A DNA stretch of 64,000 nt from Mangrovibacterium marinum (GCF_003046625.1 NZ_QAAD01000008.1:1-64000), one strand, 5' to 3'; positions 1-8,000 are shown, counted from the stretch's first letter. Notes: a model not told the origin generated them from the letters alone. Program-made: numbers and translations.

Positions 1-118
1 GTACAAAACAATAATCGAATTTGAACAACTAAATAATAATCAAAGAATAGCAGCGTAGCGCTTAACTAGCCGTACAGTTTTTTGTTGCATATCCACCCCA
101 GCCCATGATTCCGGCTCC

Positions 119-170
119 CCCTTGAGCATAAGCGGTAACAAGGGTTCAGTTGCTCCTCGTTTCTAACGAC
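119..170. repeat. Hairpin repeat element, copy A (left island end)
   Basis: A short stem CCCTTG (119-124) pairs with CAAGGG (139-144), with AGCATAAGCGG in the loop. A second small stem-loop of the form TCGTT-tct-AACGA follows at 157-169. The arrangement, loop words and trailing stem match the element at 7942-8000: over the 23 nt from TTGAGC to AGGG I count 5 mismatches. This suggests a REP-like repeat family. No RAYT transposase gene is visible in the window. Confidence 0.55.
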
Positions 171-231
171 AGGAAGCCGGAAATAATCTTCGGTGCCAAC
201 TGAAAACTGAACACCGCTACTGACCACTTCT

Positions 232-328
232 TCCCGCCCGGCAATAATTACATAACAGCTTCCTATAAGAACACCCGCTACGCCTCCCGCTCCGTAAGCC
301 CTAACGCCTTGCAGCCGGTAAGCTCCGT
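232..328. repeat. 97-bp exact direct repeat, copy 1
   Basis: These 97 bp are identical, base for base, to 8481-8577, in the same orientation. Similarity decays on both sides; the flank to the right still shares the word TACCCGCTTTC. The copies bracket the accessory genes between 0.33 and 8.0 kb. I see no coding sequence in it. It may be a dispersed intergenic repeat or a boundary duplication. Confidence 0.85.
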
Positions 329-331
329 AAA

Positions 332-1126
332 CTACACGTACCCGCTTTCGGTCAATTTTAGCAATATATCTGCAAACCAGGCGCAGTTTAACCCCAATGC
401 CTCATCTATTGCTACGTCTCTTCCGCTAACATCCAAACGAGCCGAATGCACCCCTAATAATATCCAGCCCATACCATTTCGAGTGGAACGGTGATCCAGG
501 CAAACGACAGGCGCTCCGCTGGAGCCGCGATGGGTTCTTGCATCCGTAAGGAAATAGCCATTGCCCTGGAATCGCATCACAAATGAAGATGCATTAATCG
601 CATGTCGAACAACCGGTAGTTTGTGCAAGGTGTCGTAAAATCCCAGTGGAAAGCCCACGATTAACATTGAAGTGCCAATGTCGATCGTTTCTTGTTCGCC
701 CAGAAGGTTTTCCGGTGTAAACGTGGTGTAGATCGCATCCGGTGGGAGTGCTGTTTTGTCGATCTTTATGACCGCAACGTCAATTTTTCCCGTCGAGTCT
801 AAACCAGCAACCCATTGGGATACTCCGTTTTGGTATAAGGGGATGGAATATTCAATCGTCTGCGTAATATTACTGGCATCGGTGTGAAACGTTATTTGAA
901 TTCGGTCAGGGAAGTGACCGTCCATCTCATCGTGGAAAACGTGCAGACTGGTTACTAAAAATAGGTTGTTCTCTCGTTGAAAAAAGAATCCCGTTGCATT
1001 TGTTAACAGTTGCCCAGCTGAATAAGTCAGGATCGGAGTGGCACTCAATAACAGAGGGTCAATAGACATCGATTTATACTTCATAACTTTACGATCCTCC
1101 CGGAACCGGTGTTCGTTAAAATTCAT
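332..1126 (-). CDS. Trypsin-like serine protease domain protein
   Basis: 264-residue protein with the layout of a chymotrypsin-fold (S1-like) peptidase. His62 in TSLHVFHD, Asp116 in GKIDVAVIKID and Ser203 in HRGSSGAPV form a plausible catalytic triad, and the GxSGAP motif is canonical. There is no signal peptide, transmembrane segment or PDZ domain, so it looks cytoplasmic and is not DegP/HtrA. Two starts are possible: Met1 has GGGAG four bases upstream, and Met15 (codon at 1084-1082) has GGAGG eleven bases upstream. It stands alone at the island edge and is transcribed towards the 97-bp repeat. Stand-alone trypsin-like domains of this type occur in accessory and defence islands, but nothing here fixes a substrate. 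Confidence 0.8.
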   Translation of the reverse strand: MNFNEHRFREDRKVMKYKSMSIDPLLLSATPILTYSAGQLLTNATGFFFQRENNLFLVTSLHVFHDEMDGHFPDRIQITFHTDASNITQTIEYSIPLYQNGVSQWVAGLDSTGKIDVAVIKIDKTALPPDAIYTTFTPENLLGEQETIDIGTSMLIVGFPLGFYDTLHKLPVVRHAINASSFVMRFQGNGYFLTDARTHRGSSGAPVVCLDHRSTRNGMGWILLGVHSARLDVSGRDVAIDEALGLNCAWFADILLKLTESGYV

Positions 1127-1389
1127 TTTCTCCCAAACTTGGCCTTTTCTTATTTGTCGTTCGGCAGATGATTGGCATTTTCAAGTTCCACATAATAATC
1201 TGAATTTGCAAGAAAGTAGCTTTAATAACAATCGGCGTCCTGTAAAACTTCATGCTCTCCCAGGTTCCTTTGGGTGTAGCGTTTAACCTAAAGGCTGAGT
1301 TATGCGTAAAATTTTCACAAAGATGCGGAACGGCGAGCTTATTACAGGGCAGTGGACTTACTTTTATAATGCTAGGCGAACTTGCAACT

Positions 1390-1397
1390 TAATTTTG
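1390..1397 (+). promoter_or_regulatory. Putative -7 promoter element (TAATTTTG)
   Basis: Exact match to the Bacteroidota -7 consensus TAnnTTTG, 19 bp before the start codon of the AraC-type regulator. The -33 element is weak (a T-rich run at 1362-1365, spacing 24). It would give a very short leader. Confidence 0.4.
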
Positions 1398-1416
1398 CCC
1401 ATAACCCATAGCTAAA

Positions 1417-1977
1417 ATGAAAATTTATATCAAAAATATGGTCTGCATCCGATGTCAAATGGTGGTTAGAGCTGAATTGGAAAAGCTCGGGATTCAGTAC
1501 TCATACGTAAAAATCGGAGAAGCAAATATTTTGGGAGATGTCCACCCGGAGGAGCTGGTGCAGTTGTCGGTTGCTTTAAAAAAATCGGGTTTGGAGCTGA
1601 TGGACGACAAAAAAAGTATCCTGGTTGAGAAGATTAAAAATGTGATTGTTGAATTGGTTCACTACACCGACGATCAGATTAAAGTAAACCTTTCGGATTA
1701 CCTGAGTGAAAAGCTCGGTTACGATTATACCTATATGGCCAACCTGTTTTCAGAGGTAAAAGGCATAACGATTGAAAAATTTTATTTATCCCACAAAATT
1801 GAACGGGTCAAAGAACTGATTGTCTATGATGAATTGAATCTGACCGAAATATCCTATAAAATGCACTACAGCAGCGTTGCACACTTATCCAATCAATTCA
1901 AAAAAATTACCGGCTTAACTCCCTCTCACTTCAAAAAGCTAAGAAATAAGCGACGCGACTCCCTCGATAATGTGTGA
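1417..1977 (+). CDS. AraC-family regulator with N-terminal heavy-metal-type MxCxxC motif
   Basis: 186 residues. The first 70 or so resemble a heavy-metal-associated (HMA) domain: Met8-Val-Cys10-Ile-Arg-Cys13 is an MxCxxC motif in the right place. Residues about 85-180 are an AraC-type double helix-turn-helix ending in a typical GLTPSHFKKLR. Small HMA-AraC fusions are a known Bacteroidota group, often beside metal P-type ATPases, where they are thought to sense copper-like metals. Here there is no transporter next door; the downstream genes are an unknown protein and a radical SAM enzyme. The stop codon overlaps the first operator-like repeat (1969-2010), so it may control itself and the genes that follow. 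Metal sensing is inferred, not shown. Confidence 0.85.
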   Translation: MKIYIKNMVCIRCQMVVRAELEKLGIQYSYVKIGEANILGDVHPEELVQLSVALKKSGLELMDDKKSILVEKIKNVIVELVHYTDDQIKVNLSDYLSEKLGYDYTYMANLFSEVKGITIEKFYLSHKIERVKELIVYDELNLTEISYKMHYSSVAHLSNQFKKITGLTPSHFKKLRNKRRDSLDNV

Positions 1978-2010
1978 ATCATGCAAATTTTACTTGGAAT
2001 TGTGTAATGC
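1969..2010 (+). promoter_or_regulatory. Operator-like site 1: two direct repeats 21 bp apart
   Basis: GAATCATGCAA (1976-1986) and GAATTGTGTAA (1997-2007) are direct repeats with a 21-bp period, exactly two helical turns, as expected for two AraC-type monomers side by side. The 42-bp block aligns without gaps to 4180-4221 (30 of 42 identical; differences cluster in the central spacer). It overlaps the AraC stop codon and lies about 230 bp before the next gene. Confidence 0.55.
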
Positions 2011-2236
2011 GAAGGTGCTTTTAAATCCGGAACTTTACAAGGAGTAAATCCAGCAATCCTGGAAAATCTTACTGTTTTCTACGATTGCTTTGTCCTATGA
2101 CTGTTCGTCATCGACTTTGTCTGCGGTTTTGGGTGTTGTCAATCTTGAATAACCCATGGCAAATACCAACTATACAGGGTTAACCCATGCCTTTGAATCG
2201 AAGGTTGGAATTAAATAACAAATAAAACAACTCCCC

Positions 2237-2665
2237 TTGAATGAAAATGAAAAATACTACCTGGAAGATATCTTCCAACGCTTTATTGAACCGCATTTCT
2301 CAGTTGTCGATTATGTAATTCTTTTTGAGTGGGATCAGGTGTCAAGAGACTATCGGTACGTTGTAACTCCGAGAGGAGATAAAAATAAGTTTATCTGTTT
2401 TTACCTCCACAAAAGCAATCAGATTGATGCTTTTGAAATGGTTATTATTTATACCAAGGTTGGTGCATTTAACTTTCACAATACCCAAAAAATACTTTTC
2501 CTTCTGGAACATGATGATGTTGAGCGGTTCAATCGGTTTCTACAGGAGTTTATTGATGATTTGGACGAAAAAAGGCTTTACGGTTCGCTGTTTGATGTTT
2601 TCAGTCCCGTTTTCTTTCGGAAACCTGAAAAAAAAATATACCCAAAACATAAACCGAAAACATAA
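2237..2665 (+). CDS. Hypothetical protein, upstream partner of the B12 radical SAM enzyme
   Basis: 142-residue acidic, aromatic-rich soluble protein that I do not recognise. The only reasonable in-frame start is TTG at 2237: a stop lies six codons upstream (2216-2218), and the nearby ATG at 2241 is in another frame. It has no signal peptide, membrane segment or cysteine pair; the tail is basic and proline-rich (KHKPKT). It ends 9 bp before the radical SAM gene, and the stop and next start sit in successive copies of a 13-bp tandem repeat, so the two are very likely co-transcribed. Functional linkage with the radical SAM protein is inferred from that spacing only. Confidence 0.65.
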   Translation: MNENEKYYLEDIFQRFIEPHFSVVDYVILFEWDQVSRDYRYVVTPRGDKNKFICFYLHKSNQIDAFEMVIIYTKVGAFNFHNTQKILFLLEHDDVERFNRFLQEFIDDLDEKRLYGSLFDVFSPVFFRKPEKKIYPKHKPKT

Positions 2666-2679
2666 ACCGAAAACATGAA
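2644..2679 (+). repeat. 13-bp tandem repeat spanning a stop/start junction
   Basis: Unit AAAACATAAACCG occurs at 2644-2656 and 2657-2669, with a partial third copy AAAACATGAA at 2670-2679. The stop codon of the upstream gene lies in the second copy, and the ATG of the radical SAM gene lies in the third, where TAA has become TGA. Gain or loss of a unit would alter the C-terminus or the intergenic distance. Confidence 0.8.
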
Positions 2680-4159
2680 TATTTTATTGATATACCCACA
2701 ATGCCCCGATTCGTTTTGGAGTTTTAAAAATGCCTTGAAATTCATCGCCAAAAAGGCGGCGGTTCCGCCTCTCGGATTAATTACCGTATCAGCAATGCTC
2801 CCTCCAACCTGGCAAAAAAAGTTGGTAGACCTTAATGTATCCAAGCTTCACGAAAGTGATGTAATATGGGCCGACTTGGTGTTCATTAGCGCAATGTACA
2901 TTCAAAAAGAATCGGTCGGCAAGATCATTGCAATGTGTTTGAAATGGCAGACTAAAATCGTCGCCGGTGGGCCTCTGTTCACTCAGGAATATTTGAAATA
3001 TCCGCACATCGACCATTTTGTTTTAAATGAAGCGGAAATCACCCTGCCACCCTTTTTGAGTGATTTAGAACAGCAAAAACCAAAGCGAATTTACCAAACC
3101 CAGGATTATGCCGATATCTCTCAAACTCCTGTTCCCGATTACCACTTGTTATCGGTTAAAGACTATGCATTTATGAACATTCAGGTTACCAGGGGATGTC
3201 CGTTTGCCTGTAGTTTTTGTGAAATTACCTCCCTGTTGGGCCACAAGGTCAGAATGAAGAAAACTTCCCAGATTATTGATGAATTGAATGTTCTGTACCA
3301 TCAAATAAAATGGCGAGGCCCGGTATCCATCGTCGATGATAATTTCATTGGCAATAAAAGCATGTTGAAAAGCAGTCTGCTTCCGGCGATGAAAAAATGG
3401 ATGCAGGCACATCGGTTCCCGTTTTCCTTTAATATTGAGACGTCGATCAATTTAGCAGATGATCCCGAATTGTTAAAACAGCTGGTTGAAACCGGTTTTA
3501 ATTCTACATTTATTGGCATCGAAACTCCGGACGAGGAGTCGCTACACTACTGCAATAAAGTACAAAACAAAAACCGCGACCTGCTTGAGAGTATTCGAAT
3601 AATACAAAATGGCGGGATGCAGGTATCTGCGGGCTTTATTGTTGGTTTCGACAGTGATACTCCTTCCGTATTTCAGCGGCAGATTGATTTCATCCAGCAA
3701 AGCGGCATCGTTTCAGCCATGGTCGGCTTACTAAATGCCCCGAAAAACACCCCACTGTACCATCAACTGAAAGCTGAAAACAGGCTTCTTGAAGACCCGA
3801 CCGGAAACAACACCGATATGTCTGTCAATTTTATAACGAAAATGGACCGAAACGATTTGCTGAAAGGCTATAAGCACATTATTCACAGTATTTACAGTAT
3901 AAAACCTTATTACCAAAGGCTGCGGAAACTGCTGTTGAGTTATAACCCCCGGTCTAATCGCGCAACAAAAATCAATTTCTCCCTGTTCCGGGCATTTCTC
4001 AAATCCGTGCTCATCCTTGGCCTGCTTAATAAAGGTCGAAGGCAATATTGGAAGTTGCTGACCTGGACGTTATTTAAACGCCCGAGCGCAATTATCGACG
4101 CCGTTACTTATGCCGTTTATGGCTATCACTATCGGAAAGTTTACGGATTGCAGAATTAA
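2675..4159 (+). CDS. B12-binding domain radical SAM protein
   Basis: 494 residues with the typical opening MNILLIYP of cobalamin-binding radical SAM enzymes. A Rossmann-like B12-binding region covers roughly residues 1-130 (no DxHxxG motif, common in this class). The radical SAM core follows, with the [4Fe-4S] motif CxxxCxxC at Cys175, Cys179, Cys182 (RGCPFACSFC). The C-terminal region with DMSVNFITKMDR resembles the DUF4070 extension. Family members methylate unactivated carbons or phosphinates or rearrange rings; the substrate cannot be read from the sequence. It follows an unknown 142-residue gene and precedes a second operator-like site and a cupin gene, so it may belong to an HMA-AraC regulon. 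Confidence 0.88.
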   Translation: MNILLIYPQCPDSFWSFKNALKFIAKKAAVPPLGLITVSAMLPPTWQKKLVDLNVSKLHESDVIWADLVFISAMYIQKESVGKIIAMCLKWQTKIVAGGPLFTQEYLKYPHIDHFVLNEAEITLPPFLSDLEQQKPKRIYQTQDYADISQTPVPDYHLLSVKDYAFMNIQVTRGCPFACSFCEITSLLGHKVRMKKTSQIIDELNVLYHQIKWRGPVSIVDDNFIGNKSMLKSSLLPAMKKWMQAHRFPFSFNIETSINLADDPELLKQLVETGFNSTFIGIETPDEESLHYCNKVQNKNRDLLESIRIIQNGGMQVSAGFIVGFDSDTPSVFQRQIDFIQQSGIVSAMVGLLNAPKNTPLYHQLKAENRLLEDPTGNNTDMSVNFITKMDRNDLLKGYKHIIHSIYSIKPYYQRLRKLLLSYNPRSNRATKINFSLFRAFLKSVLILGLLNKGRRQYWKLLTWTLFKRPSAIIDAVTYAVYGYHYRKVYGLQN

Positions 4160-4179
4160 GGCCTTGATTTAATACACTA

Positions 4180-4221
4180 ATGTGTGAATGATGTAACTTA
4201 AATCGTCAATTATGTAACGCT
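4180..4221 (+). promoter_or_regulatory. Operator-like site 2: two direct repeats 21 bp apart
   Basis: GAATGATGTAA (4187-4197) and CAATTATGTAA (4208-4218) repeat the arrangement of site 1 with the same 21-bp period and the same flanking GTGTG. The site lies 52 bp before the cupin start codon. The shared spacing makes coincidence unlikely; binding by the AraC regulator at 1417-1977 is inference. Confidence 0.55.
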
Positions 4222-4273
4222 TTCAATAGCTTTTTCAACGACCTTCACGAAAGCACCGTACACTGGCGAAATC

Positions 4274-4633
4274 ATGCAAATGAATGATGAAATAGAGAAA
4301 TCGAGAGTACAGGTTCTGATCGAACTGGTCGAATATGCTCCGCATTCGGTTGTCAGTAAAACAATCATCCGGAAAACAACCGGAAACGTAACCGTTATTG
4401 CAATTGATACGGAAGAGAAACTAATCGAAAAAATTTCTCCTTTCGATACCTTTATCCAAATCATCGACGGCTCTGCTGAAGTGGTTATCGAACAGAAAAA
4501 GAGCCGGTTAGAAGCCGGTGATGCGATCGTTGTTCCTGCCCATACTGCCCACTTTATAACGGCAAAAACCCGGTTTAAAATGATTGCCACAATTATCAAA
4601 AGTGGTTACGAAGAAAGCACAACCGCAATCTGA
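4274..4633 (+). CDS. Small cupin-domain protein
   Basis: 119 residues folding into a single conserved cupin barrel. The second cupin motif is clear (GDAIVVPAHTAHFITA), and the metal-ligand region of motif 1 is replaced by SPFDTFIQIIDGSAEV, so metal binding may be partial. Such small cupins usually bind a small molecule or act as regulators or isomerases; none can be specified. It sits directly behind operator-like site 2, which suggests control by the HMA-AraC regulator. Met3 at 4280 is an alternative start. Confidence 0.8.
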   Translation: MQMNDEIEKSRVQVLIELVEYAPHSVVSKTIIRKTTGNVTVIAIDTEEKLIEKISPFDTFIQIIDGSAEVVIEQKKSRLEAGDAIVVPAHTAHFITAKTRFKMIATIIKSGYEESTTAI

Positions 4634-4745
4634 CGACAGTAATTATTATCGAGCAGAAGCGAAAGCAAAGACATACGAACGAACGAAAAACACGATGAAG
4701 CAAAAAATGGAACAGTACTCAAGCTCAACAGGGCAAAAGACAGAA

Positions 4746-5075
4746 ATGAACGAAAAAATTTCAATCGTTCAGGGGAAGAACGTTGATCATTCGAACTACA
4801 CCAAACCAAGCCCTAAAGCAAACGGGTATCAGGAAGGTGAATTGGTATATGAACTGGCCAATCCTCGGATCGATTTGATTGTGAGACGTAATGTAGGGAA
4901 AAGATATTATTGCAACAAAAGAGGCCAATTGGGAGGCAAAGAATTGGTGTTTTTTGAAAGACAGATCGCCCCAATTAATCAGAGGATACAACCAGTTCAT
5001 ATAACCGTTAACATGGGAGGCGACAAACTTAGCCATCTATTTTCGGTGAGTTGCAGCCTTTCGCTGATAAGGTGA
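4746..5075 (+). CDS. Small hypothetical protein (YYC...KELVFFER type)
   Basis: About 109 residues from the ATG at 4746; upstream in-frame starts exist at 4695 and in the cupin gene. Residues about 28-80 (VYELANPRIDLIVRR, RYYCNKR, GKELVFFER) look like a small protein I have seen near mobile elements in Bacteroidota, although I cannot name the family. The last 30 residues do not fit that pattern, and the ORF overlaps the convergent alarmone-synthetase gene by 39 bp, so the native C-terminus may have been replaced. Function unknown. Confidence 0.45.
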   Translation: MNEKISIVQGKNVDHSNYTKPSPKANGYQEGELVYELANPRIDLIVRRNVGKRYYCNKRGQLGGKELVFFERQIAPINQRIQPVHITVNMGGDKLSHLFSVSCSLSLIR

Positions 5076-6020
5076 TAGGATTGCAGAAAATAGCTTTCGA
5101 TCAGATAGGTACAGGCAATATCGAATTTTAGTATATGGATTCAGAGCTTTTTTTTCGTTTCGGGCGATATCTTCGGCCGTCTGCAAATAGTTCTCCAAAA
5201 CACGATTCAATTCACCCTCTGTAAATCCCTCTTTTATTTCCAAAATTTCCTGTACAAATCCATCAACCTTAAACTCGATAAAATTATAATCCGGAAAATG
5301 TTTTAACGCCACAAATAAAAAACGGAAGACATCAAGGGGTTTATTGCTCTCGGCAGCATCGCCCATTTTTAACCTGTCACTGATTTTTTTCTCCTCCATC
5401 GTTATCTCTTCATCAATCCGAAGAAATTCATCGTCAGCAATTTCGAACAAAGCTGCCAAGCGGTTAATGCGTCGTTTCAAACTTTGCGGGATACTCTTTT
5501 TATATTTGATCTTATGGTCCAGCACACTCCAGGCATCCTGAATGATCGTTCTGATCTGTAATTCAAACCGAATAGAAGAGTACGCCGAAAACTCCGGGTT
5601 TTTATTGTATTTGTCATTAATAGCCAAATCCAGGTGAAGACTTTTATAGCCGAATTTGTCATCTGTACTCTCTATCTGTATGGTTTTATCCGTAATGGCA
5701 ACTTCCCGGAAATACTTACTGAGTTCCCTCCGAATCGACTTAACGTCCCTAGAGTAAAGGCAAATAACTCTAATTCCAATAAAATCAGTCAGGTAGTCAA
5801 ATATTTTGTAGCTTTTATTCGACGATGGAATCCCCTTGGCATATTTTCGCTCAAACTTACTTAAGCACTCTTCGTAATCTTTTACCCGCCCCGAAACGCT
5901 TTCTACGTTCGGAAGGGTATTTATGAGTTGAATTAGAAATGACAGAGCTTCATTGTAATATCCCAGGTTGGTGTGATAATAGGAATTGAATTCTTTTATT
6001 TTTTGATCAATGTTTTTCAT
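5037..6020 (-). CDS. RelA/SpoT-type nucleotide pyrophosphokinase (small alarmone synthetase-like)
   Basis: About 327 residues from the ATG at 6020-6018; the in-frame extension upstream has only a TTG and no conserved sequence. It has the synthetase fold signature: DFIGIRVICLY, FGYKSLHLDL, ELQIRTIIQDAW and LDHKIKYK are all in order. No HD hydrolase, TGS or ACT domain is present, so it is a stand-alone synthetase. The C-terminal 130 residues are helical and unassigned. Core small alarmone synthetases are shorter (about 200-250 residues); the extra tail and island setting recall fused toxic synthetases (toxSAS/CapRel types), but this is inference. An 80-residue gene lies upstream on the same strand, about 200 bp away. 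Confidence 0.8.
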   Translation of the reverse strand: MKNIDQKIKEFNSYYHTNLGYYNEALSFLIQLINTLPNVESVSGRVKDYEECLSKFERKYAKGIPSSNKSYKIFDYLTDFIGIRVICLYSRDVKSIRRELSKYFREVAITDKTIQIESTDDKFGYKSLHLDLAINDKYNKNPEFSAYSSIRFELQIRTIIQDAWSVLDHKIKYKKSIPQSLKRRINRLAALFEIADDEFLRIDEEITMEEKKISDRLKMGDAAESNKPLDVFRFLFVALKHFPDYNFIEFKVDGFVQEILEIKEGFTEGELNRVLENYLQTAEDIARNEKKALNPYTKIRYCLYLSDRKLFSAILSPYQRKAATHRK

Positions 6021-6222
6021 GCTGACTGATTGTCGATTTTCTTGACAAATTAATTCATCTGAATATCCCGGCCTTCTGGGGAAAAACCGCTTAGAAGATA
6101 ATCCCGGAACAAAAATTGTGCGATACAAACAGTAAAAATAATTCGAAAAATAAACTATCCGTTTTTTTTAATTTACCAAAGATGGACTCCATACCCGCAA
6201 ATTGTCATACAAACGACATTTG

Positions 6223-6465
6223 CTATTTCGAGCTTATCGAATGCTCCAGTATGTATCGTGATAAAAGCCAATTTAGCGATTTATAATAGGTTTCCAGCTG
6301 ATTTTCCGTTATCCCGGTATTTTCATTGCTCGGCTTTGGTGTTGGCATTTCGTCCAAAAATGAGTACAGCTCTGGGTAGTATTCCCAAATTACCATGGTC
6401 ATTCTCAGAATGTCAGAACTTAGGTCTGCCATTGAATCCTGTGCTATGTTTTTACGATTGTCCAT
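6223..6465 (-). CDS. Small hypothetical protein with start codon at an IS border
   Basis: 80 residues starting MDNRKNIAQDSM. It is acidic and helical, with WEYYPELYSFLDEMP in the middle, and resembles short conserved hypothetical proteins of Bacteroidota. Its ATG is made of one target base (6463) and two IS bases (6464-6465); joining the two flanks without the IS also gives ATG, so the reading frame survived insertion but lost its upstream region. A longer version with nine extra codons could start inside the IS at 6492. It precedes the alarmone-synthetase gene on the same strand; a partner or antitoxin role is speculative. Confidence 0.6.
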   Translation of the reverse strand: MDNRKNIAQDSMADLSSDILRMTMVIWEYYPELYSFLDEMPTPKPSNENTGITENQLETYYKSLNWLLSRYILEHSISSK

Positions 6466-7775
6466 TACTACTGATGCGTTAAAAATTTTCACTAAATAAA
6501 TTCAATTGTTCTTTGACATCTTGATTGATTTGATATTCTGTAAGCAGTTCTTTTATTGGAGTTTTGTCAAACACAGAAATGCCTAAAATTTGCATGATCT
6601 CATAAATTGAGAGGTCACTTTTCAAAGAATGCTTGACTTTAGCAACAATGAGGTAAGTGCAGATTGCTACCCATATATGGATATTGACGGCATTTTCAGA
6701 GTGGCCCCAAAGTTTTTTAATTGTAAGATTCTGTTTTATCCATTTGAAAAAAATCTCTATTTGCCAACGATTCCGGTATAGATGAGCAATTTCAAGTGCT
6801 GAAGCGGATGTGTTATTCGTTATAAAAGTTAAGAGGGTATCTTTTTCATCATCATAAAACTCAACAAGCCTTAATGGCTCAGGGTACAATTTCTTTGACT
6901 TGTATCCATTGAGAATGATGATTTTATCACTTCTTAGCCCTGTGGTCTCGTCAATATTGTAATTGACCTCTGTGACAGAAAAATCCATTGTTGTTTTTGC
7001 TCTGGATATAAAAAAGGCTTCAGATTCATTCATGCGACATAATGCTTTAAAATCGATATAAGCCTTATCCATGACATAAATTGCATTTACTTCGGGCGTA
7101 ATAGCATCAAGCACATTGCTATCATGGTATTTGCCGTCGGTGATCAGGATATAGGATGGAATACTTCCTCTTAAATCCAGCAACGTATGGATCTTTATTG
7201 CTCCTCTGGAGTATTTGCCCGGTGCCCAACTGAAAAGCTTTAGGCTAAGTGAAACAGTCGTTGAATCCAAAGCAAACACTTCATTTTTGATGTGAACATC
7301 GGGAATTGAAGAGTCTGCATATAATGGCCGAACTTCCCGGATCAGGTAGTTGCCAAAATCAGCAAAGATCCTTGAGTCTCTGTTCTCGTTAGCTCTTGAT
7401 AGTGTGGATTGATTCACATATTGCTTTATCCCAAGATGATAAAGTTTATTTCTATGAGCTTTCAAACATGTACAGATATCTCGTAACGAGTTTCTTGCTG
7501 TTAATTGACCAAAGAACAATTGAATAAACTGATTCCAGCAGTTGAAATCTCTTGTTCGATAATCTCCGTTGTATTGTTTCACGAATTTGTCAAACTCATA
7601 GTGGTTTACAAACTGCAGCAGCTGAGCAAAAACATATTTACCAGAATTCATAGCCTTGCATTAAAAAGTGCAAAACTAAAAGTCAAATCAAATCAAAAAA
7701 TCAAAGAACGCCTGTATTATCTTGAAATATAATTTATTACGAAGTAGTTTTAAAAATTAACGCATCACTAGTAAT
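6464..7775 (-). mobile_element. Complete IS4-family insertion sequence (1312 bp)
   Basis: Both ends can be defined: 19-bp terminal inverted repeats (ATTACTAsTGATGCGTTAA, one mismatch) at 6464-6482 and 7757-7775, flanked by a 5-bp target duplication TGTCC at 6459-6463 and 7776-7780. One full-length transposase gene fills it, and its stop codon lies within the left repeat. Intact ends, duplication and reading frame point to recent insertion. Confidence 0.93.
6479..7651 (-). CDS. IS4-family DDE transposase
   Basis: 390 residues. Catalytic aspartates sit in FALDSTTVSL and YVMDKAYIDF; the C-terminal part has the IS4 signature Y-(2)-R-(3)-E-(6)-K (YRNRWQIEIFFKWIK) exactly spaced. An N-terminal helical DNA-binding region of the DUF4372 kind precedes the catalytic core. 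It lies within its own terminal inverted repeats and appears functional. Confidence 0.95.
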   Translation of the reverse strand: MNSGKYVFAQLLQFVNHYEFDKFVKQYNGDYRTRDFNCWNQFIQLFFGQLTARNSLRDICTCLKAHRNKLYHLGIKQYVNQSTLSRANENRDSRIFADFGNYLIREVRPLYADSSIPDVHIKNEVFALDSTTVSLSLKLFSWAPGKYSRGAIKIHTLLDLRGSIPSYILITDGKYHDSNVLDAITPEVNAIYVMDKAYIDFKALCRMNESEAFFISRAKTTMDFSVTEVNYNIDETTGLRSDKIIILNGYKSKKLYPEPLRLVEFYDDEKDTLLTFITNNTSASALEIAHLYRNRWQIEIFFKWIKQNLTIKKLWGHSENAVNIHIWVAICTYLIVAKVKHSLKSDLSIYEIMQILGISVFDKTPIKELLTEYQINQDVKEQLNLFSENF

Positions 7776-7941
7776 TGTCCATAAACAAAAAACGATTGGT
7801 TTTGTATACACGAAGAAAATTCGCGTTGCCTGATATTAATTACGAAGAAAGGGTTTCGCAAGTTCAACTATTGCAACTTCTTTCCGGACAACCACCGCTA
7901 GCGCACTTTTGCAAAGTGTGCCTTTGGGGACTTGTAACCCA

Positions 7942-8000
7942 ACTCCCTCGTTTGAGCGCTAGCGGAAACGAGGGAGTCGTAGTCCGTCGTTTTTAACGAC
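7942..8000. repeat. Hairpin repeat element, copy B
   Basis: A perfect 12-bp stem ACTCCCTCGTTT (7942-7953) and AAACGAGGGAGT (7966-7977) encloses GAGCGCTAGCGG; a second stem-loop GTCGTT-ttt-AACGAC follows at 7986-8000. Loop and second stem match copy A at 119-170, while the main stem differs with pairing kept, as expected of a structure-conserved repeat. Confidence 0.65.

Noticed and set aside
309-494. 61-codon plus-strand frame at the left edge
   Set aside because: Antisense to the protease gene and starting within the 97-bp repeat.
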